A stretch of DNA of 64,000 nucleotides. It comes from Albifimbria verrucaria. Taxonomy: Eukaryota; Ascomycota; Sordariomycetes; Hypocreales; Stachybotryaceae. Position numbers and translations under genes: made by a program. The stretch covers positions 1,054,001 to 1,118,000 of the forward strand of contig JAHREC010000030.1 in assembly GCA_020081605.1 (NCBI GenBank), given 5' to 3'. Position 1 is the stretch's first letter; every line of letters begins with the position of its first letter. Shown here in pieces: positions 1-10,951 of this stretch. Under the pieces are notes generated by a model that was not told where the DNA came from, searched no databases, and was given only the letters and a program-made list of their open reading frames with translations.

Positions 1-76
1 CACCTTTCCCTGTAGCCCTCGGCCTGGCCACACAAGCTGATGAAAGCAATAGGGATGTAGCCGGCAGCCAAGTTGC

Positions 77-400
77 TTAACCAGACTTCTCGGACTTCTC
101 GCTCAGCTTCTTCTTAGGAACCCGCATAACGGCATCCTGGGCAGTCATGCGGCGGTCGAGGGCACGCTCGAGCTTGGCACCGAGGGCCAGCTTGCTCATA
201 TTATCGGTCTTCTCCTCGCTGAGGGTAACACGCTGAGAGGACAGAGCCTTGTTCTCCATACGGTCGAGGCCAGAGGCAATCTCGCCAATCTCGGCCTGGG
301 CAGAATCGGAGGTCTGGACGGTGGGGGTGAAGGAGGGAGCGACGCTGTAGGTGCTGAATCGCAGCGAGGCGCGGTTCTTGGGAGTAGCGTTAGCGGCCAT
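77..400 (-). CDS. Small conserved fungal protein, function unknown
   Basis: A 107-residue ORF with an ATG in good context and no intron. The product is polar, rich in Ala, Ser, Lys and Glu. It has no signal peptide or membrane segment and ends in a lysine-rich tail (PKKKLSEKSEKSG). Residues about 35-80 look helical and charged, possibly a short coiled coil. I do not recognise the family by name, and no catalytic motif is visible. The upstream 600 bp are strongly pyrimidine-rich on the coding strand, as in promoters of highly expressed fungal genes, which supports a real gene. A short ATG-led stretch farther upstream (about 977 down to 930), ending at a GTACGT donor-like site, could be an upstream exon or leader ORF, but an in-frame stop separates it from this ORF. 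Reality of the gene is likely; function is unknown. Confidence 0.65.
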   Translation of the reverse strand: MAANATPKNRASLRFSTYSVAPSFTPTVQTSDSAQAEIGEIASGLDRMENKALSSQRVTLSEEKTDNMSKLALGAKLERALDRRMTAQDAVMRVPKKKLSEKSEKSG

Positions 401-2394
401 TGCGAAGAGTGGTTGGTGGTGAGTATGCGGTGGTTATGGTGAGGCTGAGCGAGAGTGAAGAAGAAGGAGAAGAAAAGAAGAAGCACAAGACCAAGCTATG
501 CCAGTAGCGTTGTAGGAAAGAAAACAACGGCGGTATATAGCCGGATGTTTCAAGGACGGAGAAAAGCCACGAGGCAGGGAAGACGTAGGGTGGGACCAAG
601 GGGTTATGACAGTGGCCCGAAGACAAAAGAGACGAAACCAAGACTGGGGAAAGGAATCGGCAACGATTGACCGTCGTCAGTGGGGACCCAGAGAAGGCGA
701 GACAGGAGAGGCAGAGGAGCAAGACTCAGACACGAGCCGGACGGGGTCTGAGGGTCTGACGATGGGGCTCGTGGCAGCGGGGTGTATGGAATGACAAGAG
801 AGGGAAAAGACTAGAGACGGGTATAGCCAGGGATCTGGAGAAGGGCCAGAGAGAGAGAGAGGCGGACAGACGAAGGCGAGAGAAGGGCGTCAAGGGAAAA
901 CAGGGAGGGTGGGTTTGCTTGACGTACCGAAGGGGCCATGATGGGGCGCGAAGACTCTATCGAGGTCGGCATTATTGTGGGTTTTGATGGACTAGGCGGT
1001 AGTCGCGAAGGTTGATACTGCGTTCCAAGGAGGGCGGGAAAGGGAAGAGCTGAAGGTTAGGAAAAGGAATGGAAGAGGAAGAAGAAGAAGAACGGGAGAG
1101 GGAGAAGTCGACAGGGAGAGAGGACGTGGTGGTGTGAATCGAATCTACCCAAAGCGAGGTGAGGCAGGCAGGCAGGGCAAGTCGAGCGAGGCGCAAGGCT
1201 GGGCTGGGCCGGGCTAGGCTGTTCTGGTTGGGCCGAGCGAGCGAGCAGAGCAGAGCAGTGACAGGCAAAAGACTAGAACCAGCTGTGGAAAGAAAAAGAG
1301 AGAGGACAGGGAGACGAGCGAGGTTTAGGTGGTGGATACGGCGGATGGAGTCGGCGCCGGTCTGGGGTGCTGGTTCGGGTAATGCAAGTGTCGATTGACA
1401 GGGCCCTCGACGGTGAGGACCAGCAGCTTGTTCCGTTTGGGGCTTCGTTTTTGGTATCGCGGAGCTCGGACGAACGGCGAGGTGGGTGAGGAGGCCGAGA
1501 TGACGAGGGAGTAATAAGAAGAAGCAGAAGAGGAGGGCAAAAGAAGAGCAGAGAGACAAGATGGGAGAAGGATGCAAAGACAAGGATGTTGGGTTAGAGG
1601 TGGGAGGGAGGGAGGGGAGGGGAAGGGAAGGGGGCCAACAAAGTGCCCAAGAGAACGGAAGCGAGATGCAGTAGTAGGCAGAGGCTGAAGAACGCAGGAA
1701 GATGGAGTTGAAGTAGTGAAAAAGGGATGGGTGGGGGTGGGGAGAGGTTGATGCAGAGCGATATGCAGTTTGTTGGATGGGATGTAAAAGAATCGCGAGA
1801 GGGCAGAGATGGAAGATTGGGGATGTGATGCGGTGCAGGCTGGAGCGACAGTGGCCGTGATAGTGGGAGTTAGTGGCAGCCACTGAATGCTGGTGCGTCC
1901 GCTAACTCGTGGAATAGCTCGAGAGGGTACCGACCGAACTTGCTCTTCAGGACGGGCGGATAAGCCACGCCACGAGGCACTAACGATTTGGGAGCTTCAG
2001 CCCAGCAGAGGTACTTCTGTTGTCGCTGTACTCTGTAGATTTAGTTCCTTCAAGCCACCATGGCTAAGCCCACGCGAAGGACTTGCTTGCAATAAGCAGC
2101 AGCAAACAGCAGCAGCACGTATTACAGTGCAACACAGGCATTGATTACTACTATGGCGTTGATTGCCAACCTGCTGTAAGGCGAAGCACCGCCACGGACG
2201 GGCACGCGCACACGACCACGACACGGGCCCCGTCAGGGGCGGGACAGCGGCGAGAGGTGACGGGGAGAACCGCTGGTGCACCGTCATCCGTTGGGCGTGT
2301 CTTGTATTACATGCGTACGCCGCTTGGTTCTCTGACGGACATGTCTTGACAAGATGTCCAAGTGCAGAGCCAAGCAAGCAGACCGAAGACATGT

Positions 2395-2434
2395 AAGGCA
2401 AGGCAAGGCAAGGCAAGGCAATGCAATGCAATGC
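2395..2434. repeat. Pentanucleotide microsatellite
   Basis: Five perfect copies of AAGGC (2395-2419) pass directly into three copies of AATGC (2420-2434). The second unit differs from the first by GG to TG, so the array probably arose by slippage after a point change. It lies in intergenic DNA. Confidence 0.95.
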
Positions 2435-2532
2435 GATGAATGGTTGGCGGACCAAGGTAAGGATGGACAGGCCGTGATAGCAGCTGCCTAGGCACTAACT
2501 CACAGAAGATTCCATGCTATATAGAGTACTTC

Positions 2533-2556
2533 TACCAGGTAACCTACCAGGTAACC
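2533..2556. repeat. Perfect 12-bp tandem duplication
   Basis: The 12-mer TACCAGGTAACC occurs twice in tandem, followed by a partial third copy (TGCCAGG). Intergenic; no function is evident. Confidence 0.9.
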
Positions 2557-3799
2557 TGCCAGGGCCATGCTAGCCAGCGTCCCCAATCCCAAGGGTTGTG
2601 CTGATTTCAAGGGTCCTCCTCGGTACAGCCCACAGCAGGCCGGTACCTTGTCGGTACTTTTGCCATGGCCAGACACCATAAAATCGGAGAGTTTGCGCCG
2701 CGCATGGAGGCATCTATAATTACACGCAACTAACACTAGGCCGACAGCACAATCAAACCCACGAGCTAATTCCCACACGAAGCATCTAGCCATCGGTCAG
2801 AGATGGCCTGCTAGACAGCCTCGCAAATTAGGTGTTGGCTAGCAATTCTCGTGGGGTTGCGGCAGTGAGGCTTTCGTTTCGGTACGTGCATCTGCCTCTC
2901 ACCTTGACAAGCCCGGGCGTCGCTCTCAGCCAAAGCGCACTTACATACAGATACAGGCCAGCACTACAGAGTACATACAGTACCACCTATAACGTTAGAG
3001 CTTGGACAGGAAACACCACCAACCAAAGAGTTTCGAGTCAGGGCAATGTTTCCACCCACGATCTGACTGCTGCATTTGTTTGTCTATACTGTAACTCCAT
3101 TTTCTGTGACAACAATGCAGTTCCCCATGTGGTTGAGCACGCTGTCTTGAATAAACAGGTTTCGACATTGCGCCTTGTAAGAGGTACTGCTAAGGTACCT
3201 ACGTTGCTTTAGTACCTGCACAAACACGCGGCAACTCTGCCTGCATGTGACTTTTTCCATTTCCCTTTTGCGGCAACCTTCTTCTCCTTCTTTTCCCTTC
3301 CCTTCTTCTTCCGTCTGCAACTGCAACACCCATGGCAAAAAAGATTTCATCTGCCGTGGACAGGCCCTGTCGATGTCAACACAACAGGACAGGCCCTCTG
3401 GAAAGGATCCGCTAGCGTGCGCCCCTGTCCAGCCGAAGCGTTTCACCTTTCCTCCCCCTACACACTCGCTGCTCCACTTGGTTCCTGGCCTTCCGCAGTC
3501 TGTCTGTCTGTCTGTCGTCTGCTTCTCCATGCCATGCCATGCCACGCCACTCGAGACGAGACATGACATCGGCTTGGGATCTGATTGTTGTCAGACCTGC
3601 CTGGCTGCATCTGCAGGCCAGCGTTCCAGCATACGCGCATTGCTCCTCCGCGGTCCCCTGACCTCGACAGTCCAGTCCCCGCCCACCGGCCCCTTCACGT
3701 CTGGTCTACTGTCGTCTTCGTCGAGCCTGGGGCTGCCCATCCCCGATATCACCACCACCTGGGCTGAGGTTTCAGCCGCTTGCCCCTCCTCTCTTGACT

Positions 3800-4672
3800 A
3801 CCTCACCGTGGCCATCTCCACCTCGCCAGCCTGGTCGACGAGCTTGCTTTTGCAGATCGAAACGCAATCATCGCCGAATCTTGCCCAAACGACTCGACCA
3901 CCCCCGTCATGGTCAATTTATGCTCCCAAACAGTACGGCCGACCGCCACGCTACAGCTTCTCCAATGCTATGCAACGGCTTCGTCGAAGCTTGTTCCCGC
4001 ACTACTCCACCCCGTCTCACCCTGCATGCGTCACACGTGGTGGCCCTGAACCCCGTCCAGGCGGGGCGGATGCAACCTCCAGCCGACCATTGGGCCACGG
4101 CGCGGCTGATCACGGCAACTTTACAGCAACCCTACACCATGTGCGGGCGGCCCAAAGACGGTGACGACGACTAAGCCGATCCCCTCGAGACGCTCTCCGT
4201 CCAGATCCTCGCCATCTCCCGACTATCGACGACGATTAGGCTAGAGACTTTGAGCCATGCTTCTCACGCCTCATTTGTCAACCCGCCCGCCGTTAAAAGT
4301 CAAAAGTGGGAGCCCGTCCTGGACACTAACAACCGCAGTAGATGCTGCATGGTCTCGCATGAGTTTGGGCCACGGGCTAGTCCGAGTGCCTCGTCCTGGA
4401 CTGCCTAGGCGCCTGTGCTTCAACCTCCGTGGTATCTACAACCCTCTCCTGTTCTTGAAGGGTGTCTGGAACCACGTGTCGGATATCGGAGATATCGCCA
4501 CGACGCAGCTCCTCGCGCAGTTGTGCGCCCACTATCGCGGACCGTCTCTGCATCCCTCCCTTTTGTCTCAATCGTCCGTCCCAGCGGATACGACGTCCGT
4601 GTCGTAAGGGTGACCGACCCGCAAAGATGTTGGCGTGATGCAGCGACACGTGAATTCATCTACTACCACTGA
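3800..4672 (+). pseudogene. Possible interrupted coding region, unknown product
   Basis: Coding-like peptide sequence seems to run rightwards but changes frame and meets stops. One frame (about 3800-4010) reads a natural-looking helix (SLVDELAFADRNAIIAE). It can pass into a second frame at a CCCC run near 4015, if one C is missing, and continues through HASHVVALNPVQAG and the acidic end GRPKDGDDD. There TAA (about 4172) interrupts before DPLETLSVQILAISRLS, and TAG follows near 4405. Both stops could derive from CAA/CAG. A pyrimidine-rich leader lies upstream from 3240. I do not recognise the product. It could be a gene damaged by sequence errors, a decayed gene, or chance open frames in GC-rich DNA. 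Confidence 0.25.
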
Positions 4673-5363
4673 GCTTAGTACTGAATCTTCAGGCCAAGCA
4701 TCGGAACTAGCAACCACCATTTACGTTCATGTCTCCTCCGAGCTTTCTCACAAATGATATCTGACTCGCCCAGTGACCAGGCTGCCTGCCTCATCGTGCC
4801 TTGCGCCATGATCAGTGATGCCCGCAACAGTGGCGTCTGCACATGCGCTGAGCTATATTGCATTAGGTCCATGTATCACCAGCCCACAGGGCGTCGCTGA
4901 TGCGTGCAATCTGCAGACGCCCTGCCGACGTTAACTCATCTTGGCACATCGGCCAACATTCGATGCTCTAATCAAATCACGTTTGTTGATCCACCACAGC
5001 CATCCTTATTCGAAACATCTGACCACGTCCCCACATCCACGCAGCCAAGTGCTAGCCCATCATGGCTTCTGCTCCCGCCGACTGCATCCTGCCCGAGTTG
5101 CATCCGCGTCTTGTTTTGCCCTTTTGTGCGTGCGACCCAGCTCGGCTTGTCCCGCCGGCCTGTTTCTCGAGTCGGATGACGAGCCCGGTCTTTTCGATTC
5201 AGATGCTGGAGGTTTGGCCCTCGAGCTCGTTGGTGAAGGCGTTGACACGTCACTGCTGTCCTCAATGCCCGAGAAGGCTTGGTCGCGTCGATGTGAACGA
5301 GACGGAGATCCGTAGCCAAACTTGCGCGATGCCGTGCCCTTCTCCAGCTCCGGAAATGCCACC
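4673..5363. other. Intergenic, possible C-terminal extension of the minus gene
   Basis: An open minus-strand frame at 5060-5395, rich in Ser, Pro, Arg and Lys, overlaps the end of the next gene. It could encode a disordered tail if two bases are missing near 5375. The opposite strand is also open here, so I do not call it. No other feature was seen. Confidence 0.3.
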
Positions 5364-5787
5364 TCAGACACTGGGCTTCGTTGTGGTTCTGTCACTCTCT
5401 GTCAGCATCCTTCGTTGGGCATCCATAAGACCTGTCTGACCAGCCTCGGTGCACTTGCCGCAGCACCCGTGGTCGCACGTCGTCTCGACCTCCTCCATGG
5501 CAAATGTGCACACATTGCGCCGCCACCGGTTCAAGGGCATGGTGCACCACCCGCGTGTGTTGGGACCTTGGTTGCATGCGCAGCACGTCCATCCCCACCG
5601 CCATTTTTATCCTGGAAGCGGCAATGCAAGAGCGGGCAGTCAGAAGTGGTCCGCTGCGAGGGGGCAAAGAGACGTTACTGCAGGGTGTCTCGGCGCCTGT
5701 TGAGAGGTCAATGAGAGCTGAGGGGCAGTAGTACCAATGAACAGAAGAGTGACTGCAGGGGTGATATCGAGGATGGCCGTGGCACAT
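5364..5787 (-). CDS. Cysteine-rich zinc-finger-like family, member A
   Basis: Start MCHGHPRYHPCSH matches the family pattern M-C-x8-C-x-H. The C-terminal half reads GWTCCACNQG, then a spaced Cys, then TTCDHGCCGKC, matching [WY]-x-C-C-x-C and C-x-H-x2-C-x2-C. The two halves are in different frames. One base missing from the G5 run at 5660-5664 and one from the C4 run at 5593-5596 restores a 141-residue protein, an exact multiple of three. The Cys/His pattern suggests zinc coordination, like a RanBP2-type plus RING-like half site; that is inference. No signal peptide, so probably intracellular. Four relatives lie downstream on the same strand at 8.1, 8.7, 9.4 and 15.1 kb. The function is not known to me. 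Confidence 0.65.
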
Positions 5788-8076
5788 TGGCGAGGTAAGG
5801 ATGAGAAAGATGCAAAATAAACACAGGAATGCAACCCGACGAGAATTGATCGTGGTAGGTAGAAGACCATGCCAGGTCACTATTCGACCCGGTATGCTTC
5901 TGGCCGGCTGGTCAGACGGACTGCCGTCAAATAGAACGAAGGCACAGCTGCAAACAAGAACCTGGGAGGTCTTTGAGTCTGATCACAATGAGCAAACGAA
6001 CGGGGCTCGAGGCGAACGAGCCTCAATACCAAAGGTTGAGTTGAATGTAAGCCCGCCCAGGATCAACCGAGGATATAGCCTGAAAGTGCCGTTAAGATTG
6101 ATGTTTGCTTTGTGATATCGACATTGAACCCAGTGCCCTATATATGTATTGGACGCAACTATGTAGTCTCATAAATAGCCACCGAATTTTGCAATACGGT
6201 GTCTCGCGAGGCAGGGCAAATCATCTTTCGGTGTGTCCATTTTGCCGGCTGCTGTGAATCTTTAGATCTTAGATCGAATGTCTCGACACCATGGTGTTTA
6301 GGCCCCGAGTGTCTCAAAGACTTATTGTCTCGGACGTCCATGTCTCAAGTTCGGAGCTCTGCAAGTCTTCGTATCCAGATCTCGTGGGGTTCGAATTTTT
6401 CACTAGTTCAAGCTGTGTGTGCCAAAGATGGGTATCTAGCCTGAACTGTGAATATCTTGCTTCATGATTGTCGAAACGATATACTCGTAGAGCCTGGTGG
6501 GCTCGGAGGATTAGTGGTATATTCACGATTATAATGAGAAGGCTTGAATGCATTGCTACGCATAGCAAAAAAAAAAAAAAAAAAAAAAAAAACGGAGATA
6601 ATTACCAGTTAAACCAAGTGGCGGGGAGGTCGTTCACTTGCGGCGGTGGAACCTGGCTATGGCAAGATGATCGGAACAACTGGAGGCTGGGGAGATCGAT
6701 GCTGAGGTTCTACAAAAGTTCAACAGCTTGAGGTTGGTACGTGGATGGCATGAATTGAGTCGCCACAGACTTGCATGTTCGGGATTGCACATGGATCTGG
6801 ACTCACTTTCGGAACATGCAGGCTGAGCTGTGCTGTCCGACACGATCTTACCATAACCGCATATGTAGGGGACATGGATATGCTACCTCGGGATGGCGCA
6901 TGGTCCTTGGAGATGTTGAGGATCGGAACAAGTATGGCGGTGAGACAGCTGCCTCGTAATTATGTGATAGGTAACAAGCAGGAGTTCAAAGCATGGGAGG
7001 ATGATAATCTGACGAGTTTGTAATGGTTCTTCTGGACAGAGACAGATAGTGACCCATGACAGGGACGTGACTCTAAACGATGCAGCAGGGTACATATGAA
7101 TCATGAGGCGGATTGGAGTCTTGCATTGACAAAGAGGTCATGTGATAGAAAAAGAGATCTCGCATTGGATTCTGTTCCAGGGAGTGGAGAGTTCACATGT
7201 GGCACAGCTGATGCCGTGCAACCATCTGAGACGGGCCAATGTTGCTTCAATTTAGGCGCCTACGAAAATGGTTTTGAGAGAGAGTCGGTATAAATGTCTA
7301 GGAATAGGGATGCTGTAGTGAGGCATGAAGGAATTACGCAGGCTGGGTTCTAGATGTGCTGACTGGGCGATGCATGATGACCAGCGTGGGCGTCTAAACA
7401 GGGGAACATGGGATGAAGAATCCTGGCGGAATGCTGGTGCAACCACACTGATATGTTTGTTTCCGGAATATGAGATCATGTACCTGTACGTGTTTCTAAC
7501 ATTGGAGTTATGAGATGCGATTGGGGAGGAAGCCTGGTACATAACACAATGATTAACTGGGATAAAGCTATTGATGATGGAGCAAAGCGTTCGACAGTGT
7601 TGGTTCAAGTCTAATTCTGTTGAACAAACTTCTATGAGGAACGGATGGTTCGATAAGGATGGGCATAATGGTGATGTAGCAGTGCAGAAGCCTTTTCGCA
7701 TGCCCAATTTGTTGTCAAGTATGGTGGTAGGTTGAGCTTGTGCCGTCTTATCGTGGCATGTCAATTCCGGATCAGTGAGTGATGGATAGAACGAGTGATG
7801 TTGTCCTTGAAAGAACACCGAAGCAAATATCTTGTTGTATCGAGTTGAAAGAGACTCCCCGGGCAACATCCTAGTGATTCGACCGCATAACGTCAAAGGT
7901 CGCACGTCTTCGTACCAAGGCTTGCGTGTTTAGGCAAAATTTCAAGATGTCATACATTTGCTAAAACGGTCACTTTCTGCCACAAGATGTAAATGCTAAT
8001 TAAACACAAAAGGAGTCTCATTATATATCCAGTCTATCGAAATATAAGTACTGCTTAAGCATGCTATGAGAAACGT
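5788..8076. other. Intergenic region with A26 run
   Basis: No gene is supported. The minus-strand open frame at 7252-7905 has random-looking composition and no motif. A run of 26 A residues is at 6567-6592. The DNA between tandem-family members A and B could hold decayed copies, but I found no further CC-x-C motif here. Confidence 0.5.
6567..6592. repeat. Poly(A) run of 26
   Basis: Uninterrupted A26 in intergenic DNA. It could be a slippage tract or the tail of an old retrotransposed copy. No recognisable element body adjoins it. Confidence 0.95.
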
Positions 8077-8409
8077 CTATGATGGAGACAAGACCTCGCA
8101 CTTGTCGCATCTCTTATGAAAACATGCTTGATCTTTATTGGAGTTTACGCCCACACAACAGAACACACTCTTGTTTTGTTTCTTACAGACGCAGCAATTC
8201 CAATTCTTCAGAACTCGCCCTTCTCCACAGTTAAACTTGTGAGGACATTGTTCAGGAAATTCAGGTTGAAATTTCCAGTCGCACCAATCAGCATGGATAA
8301 TCGGATCAAGAACTGGGCATGGCTCGCCCCGCGTCATGCCGACAGGGCAGCCCTTGAGCTCGGTGATGATATGGGAGCATGGCAAGTGGTATATGATGGG
8401 CAGACACAT
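8077..8409 (-). CDS. Cysteine-rich zinc-finger-like family, member B (intact)
   Basis: An uninterrupted 110-residue ORF, the best-preserved member. It starts MCLPIIYHLPCSH (M-C-x8-C-x-H), has a middle with Cys pairs (EPCPVLDP, DWCDW, EQCPHKFNC), then NWNCCVCKKQNK and ACFHKRCDKC at the C-terminus. Fifteen cysteines in 110 residues with conserved His suggest multiple metal sites. No signal peptide or membrane segment, so nuclear or cytoplasmic action is likelier than secretion. A TATA-like GTTTATATAG lies at 8521-8530, about 110 bp upstream of the ATG, and the same string stands before member C. It is compact and intronless. The family is, to my knowledge, only annotated as hypothetical; I assign no function. 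Confidence 0.75.
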   Translation of the reverse strand: MCLPIIYHLPCSHIITELKGCPVGMTRGEPCPVLDPIIHADWCDWKFQPEFPEQCPHKFNCGEGRVLKNWNCCVCKKQNKSVFCCVGVNSNKDQACFHKRCDKCEVLSPS

Positions 8410-8520
8410 GGTTGGCTGTTATTGAATTGATGATGAAGGTGGCGTTATGGTCATTGACGTATCGGCTTGATGGTGTAGTTCTGACTTGTGAACACGGCAA
8501 AAGAGAGGTGGCCATGAATA

Positions 8521-8530
8521 GTTTATATAG
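8521..8530 (-). promoter_or_regulatory. TATA-like element of member B
   Basis: CTATATAAAC on the minus strand, about 110 bp before the ATG of member B. An identical core precedes member C at 9155-9164. Confidence 0.45.
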
Positions 8531-8735
8531 CTTAGACTATTACTATTCACAGTTGATCCAAGGATAGAGGAGGGACTCGAATAGCAAGCAGTGATACACT
8601 GTCATATGCGTATTAGAGTAATTGAACAAAGGATTATCCAGAACGGACTAAATACTGAACTAGGATACTTATAACCCGTTGAAGAGGCAGCTTGTCCTGG
8701 CTCAGATTGCTGTATTCGTCCCCGGCAACCGCTAT

Positions 8736-9067
8736 CTAAACGGTGATACAGTGTCTACAACGTATGTGGCGACAACTATATTCTACGCCTACTACTCCCA
8801 ACTTCTTTTGGCATCGAGTAACGTTCCAATTGAGGCCACGGCAGGCACAGCACCACCACTGGTTAAGGCGACCCCAGGTACAGTCTCTTCCGTACGGGCA
8901 GTCTCTGGGGAAGTTACAGCTCGGTGTAAAGCGTAAGTGTCCCACCACCTTACGTAGAAGCATACCGTGTAGGGACATTCGTCCTCTTGCACAGGACAGG
9001 CGGCGCCGCGTTCGCGTTTCATTCTGGTGTGTCCACATTCAAGGTAGTATATGGTATACGTGCACAT
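8736..9067 (-). CDS. Cysteine-rich zinc-finger-like family, member C
   Basis: Exon 1 starts MCTYTIYYLECGH (M-C-x8-C-x-H) and runs to ECPYT. A GTATGC donor at 8965 and a CCCAG acceptor near 8905 remove about 61 bp. Exon 2 reads DCPYGRDCTWG, WWCCACRG and YSCRHIRCRHC, the complete C-terminal family signature, then stops. With these splice sites the exons are out of phase by one base. Either two bases are missing or the true donor differs, so the junction is tentative. Expected length is about 90 residues. It is the only member in the cluster with a clear intron. The start was chosen at MC, not the longer upstream frame, because all relatives begin there. Confidence 0.6.
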
Positions 9068-9154
9068 TGTGTGGTATTGACGTTGGCGCCACAACGGCCT
9101 CAATGTAATAAGGGAAACTTGAGCGGCAGTTTCGGGAAGAAACGAGGAGTTCAT

Positions 9155-9164
9155 GTTTATATAG
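9155..9164 (-). promoter_or_regulatory. TATA-like element of member C
   Basis: The plus-strand string GTTTATATAG, identical to that before member B, lies about 90 bp upstream of member C's ATG. Confidence 0.45.
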
Positions 9165-9401
9165 CATTTTTATGTTGAGGAAGCATGACAAAAGGATGGC
9201 GATATATAGCGAGGAACACAGTGATAATCTGAACATCTGCGTATACAGTGACATATGATCCAGCCTCCGTGCTGAAATCCTACTTTGAAGAATGGTAGAA
9301 GTGTAGTGAAGAGATATTACCAGATTTCACCCCATTATTGTAATCTTTTCCATTGCGTTACTGCCGACACACAAAGCCCTCATGTCCTCCAATTTGATCC
9401 T

Positions 9402-9688
9402 TCAATCGAAAACACAAGCTCGACAGCAAACGTGCCCGCAGACGCACTTGGCCATTGGGTTGTCCATCTTGCCGCAGCAGCAACACTTATACCGGCCGCC
9501 CCGGTCCTCGTAGAGGCAAATCTTCTGGTCGCACGCCGGGAAGCCGGTGTTGGGGCCGGTGGGCTTCCAGGCGTACGATTTCTCGACCGTGTCTGTGCAC
9601 TTCACGCCCGGAGCGGGGAGTCGACGCAGGCCTCCAACCCGATTATGACATGGTTGCAGCGAAGCAGCCACTGGTTGGTATTGCACAT
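9402..9688 (-). CDS. Cysteine-rich zinc-finger-like family, member D
   Basis: Start MCNTNQWLLRCNH fits M-C-x8-C-x-H. The frame stops after DSPLRA. One C missing from the C4 run at 9615-9618 joins it to a frame that reads KCTDTVEKSYAW, ACDQKICLYED, YKCCCCGKMDN and CVCGHVCCRAC, then stops. The restored length is 95 residues, an exact multiple of three. The linker between the two metal-binding halves is shorter than in member A. It lies just upstream of member C on the same strand, the tightest spacing in the cluster (about 330 bp). No signal peptide. A function cannot be assigned. Confidence 0.65.
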
Positions 9689-10951
9689 GGTGGGGATGCG
9701 GCGGTGTCGGCGGGATGTCCTACCGCTTGTCTGGGTCGAAGAAGAGATTGAACGCCCCGGAGGCTGGGAGGAGGAGATGGAGAAGTCTGCTGGGAAGACT
9801 GGCGAGGCATATGTGCAATGGGGAAAAACCCAACGGCAGGTCCGGGAGGAAAAGAGATTGATGGCAACGGGTTACACGGGTGTTTGATGCATATCAAAGC
9901 TGGACGGAGACAGGTGAAGAGAAGTCATAGCGCACAACGGTGGCTGGTGATGATGCACATTGTGAGTTTTTAGATAATTTGTAATAGAAGTGGTATGATA
10001 TATACGAAAGGAATAAATCCGACCGTATAATTAACACGTTTTCCCCGTCTATGTCTCGGATTTCCGGGAAGACTCCCTTATCTTGATTGACTTGACCAAA
10101 GGTGCAGCGCCGGGCTCATTTCCACCATTCGTGCTATGAAGACACTCATTGGTCTCATGCGTACGAATACCAATATTGCGGCTGTCTCTGTTTCCGAAGC
10201 CAATTTCTCGTGGTGATTCCACAGTGTTCTATGCATTGCACGGAAATTAACGCAAGCATCGGCGATTCTTACGTTATGGCGGCAAGAGAAAACCCTATTG
10301 TAAGACCAGGCACATGATACGAAATATTCACCTTGGCCGGATTAATGCTTCCCAGGATAACACTTACTCTTGACGCTGTTAATTCCTGGGTTGGGAGATT
10401 GTCAATGGCTTGCTGCCAAGTGTGCTAGTGGAGTGTCCGATATCCCATGCTGTCAACTGATAATGATACAAAAGCCAAGGACAATTTGTTTTAATGAATG
10501 AAAAATAGGACTTCAATACTGCAATGATACCTGAAAGGTCTGTACTGTACTAAACATAGAATGCTATTTGCTTTAAAGCGCCCTCTCGCCGTATGTCCAT
10601 TTCCTCACCGTTGTTCGGGAGTGAATTCATAATGCTTATGCTACAGTACAGTGTGGTGTAAAAGCAGCTTCCTCTTTTTCACAACAATGAGTGTGTAAAT
10701 CAGGCCCATTTATCCACGTTTATTTTGCTTTGAACAATCACAGAGTGTGGTTCCGCCTTTCAGTAATAATCAAGATCGGTGTTTTCGCTCCGAAGTGTAT
10801 TCACGGGTAGAGCCTAGTAGTCATTCAAAATAAGCTCGCCATTATCATTCAGACCAAAGGCGTGACTCACTTGGCTTTTGCGCCACAGTAGAATATGTCT
10901 TTGTCTCCTCGTTTACTTGTCTACCTGGAACCAAGCGTAAGTTGTCTTCTG
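9689..10951. other. Intergenic, nothing clear
   Basis: A minus-strand ATG-TGC at about 10314, in the style of the cysteine-rich family, is followed at once by a stop and no CC-x-C motif. It might be a decayed member. Otherwise no gene, RNA or repeat was recognised. Confidence 0.4.

Larger units (their letters stand above)
401..3790. other. Long intergenic/promoter-like region
   Basis: No convincing gene. From 401 to 1880 the plus strand is very purine-rich (pyrimidine-rich on the minus strand), giving long but compositionally biased open frames such as the one at 972-1883. That is the look of a promoter and leader for the minus-strand gene at 77-400. From 3240 to 3520 the plus strand is pyrimidine-rich instead, as a promoter for something reading rightwards would be. 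Short simple repeats occur at 2395-2434, 2533-2556, 3498-3515 (CTGT units) and 3529-3548. Confidence 0.5.

Noticed and set aside
972..1883. 303-codon minus-strand open frame
   Set aside because: Extremely pyrimidine-rich strand (Leu/Pro/Ser only), no motif, no family. Typical of a promoter-leader region with few stops by composition.
3247..4164. 305-codon plus-strand open frame
   Set aside because: The first half is a pyrimidine-rich leader, and the more protein-like reading lies in other frames of the same stretch.
5060..5395. Ser/Pro/Lys-rich extension of cysteine-rich member A
   Set aside because: Joining it needs two missing bases and the opposite strand is equally open. Not enough evidence.
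7252..7905. 217-codon minus-strand open frame
   Set aside because: Random-looking composition, no start context, no motif, no neighbouring support.
10100..10320. Sixth cysteine-rich family member
   Set aside because: Only an ATG-TGC start is present, followed at once by a stop, with no CC-x-C or C-x-H-x2-C signature.
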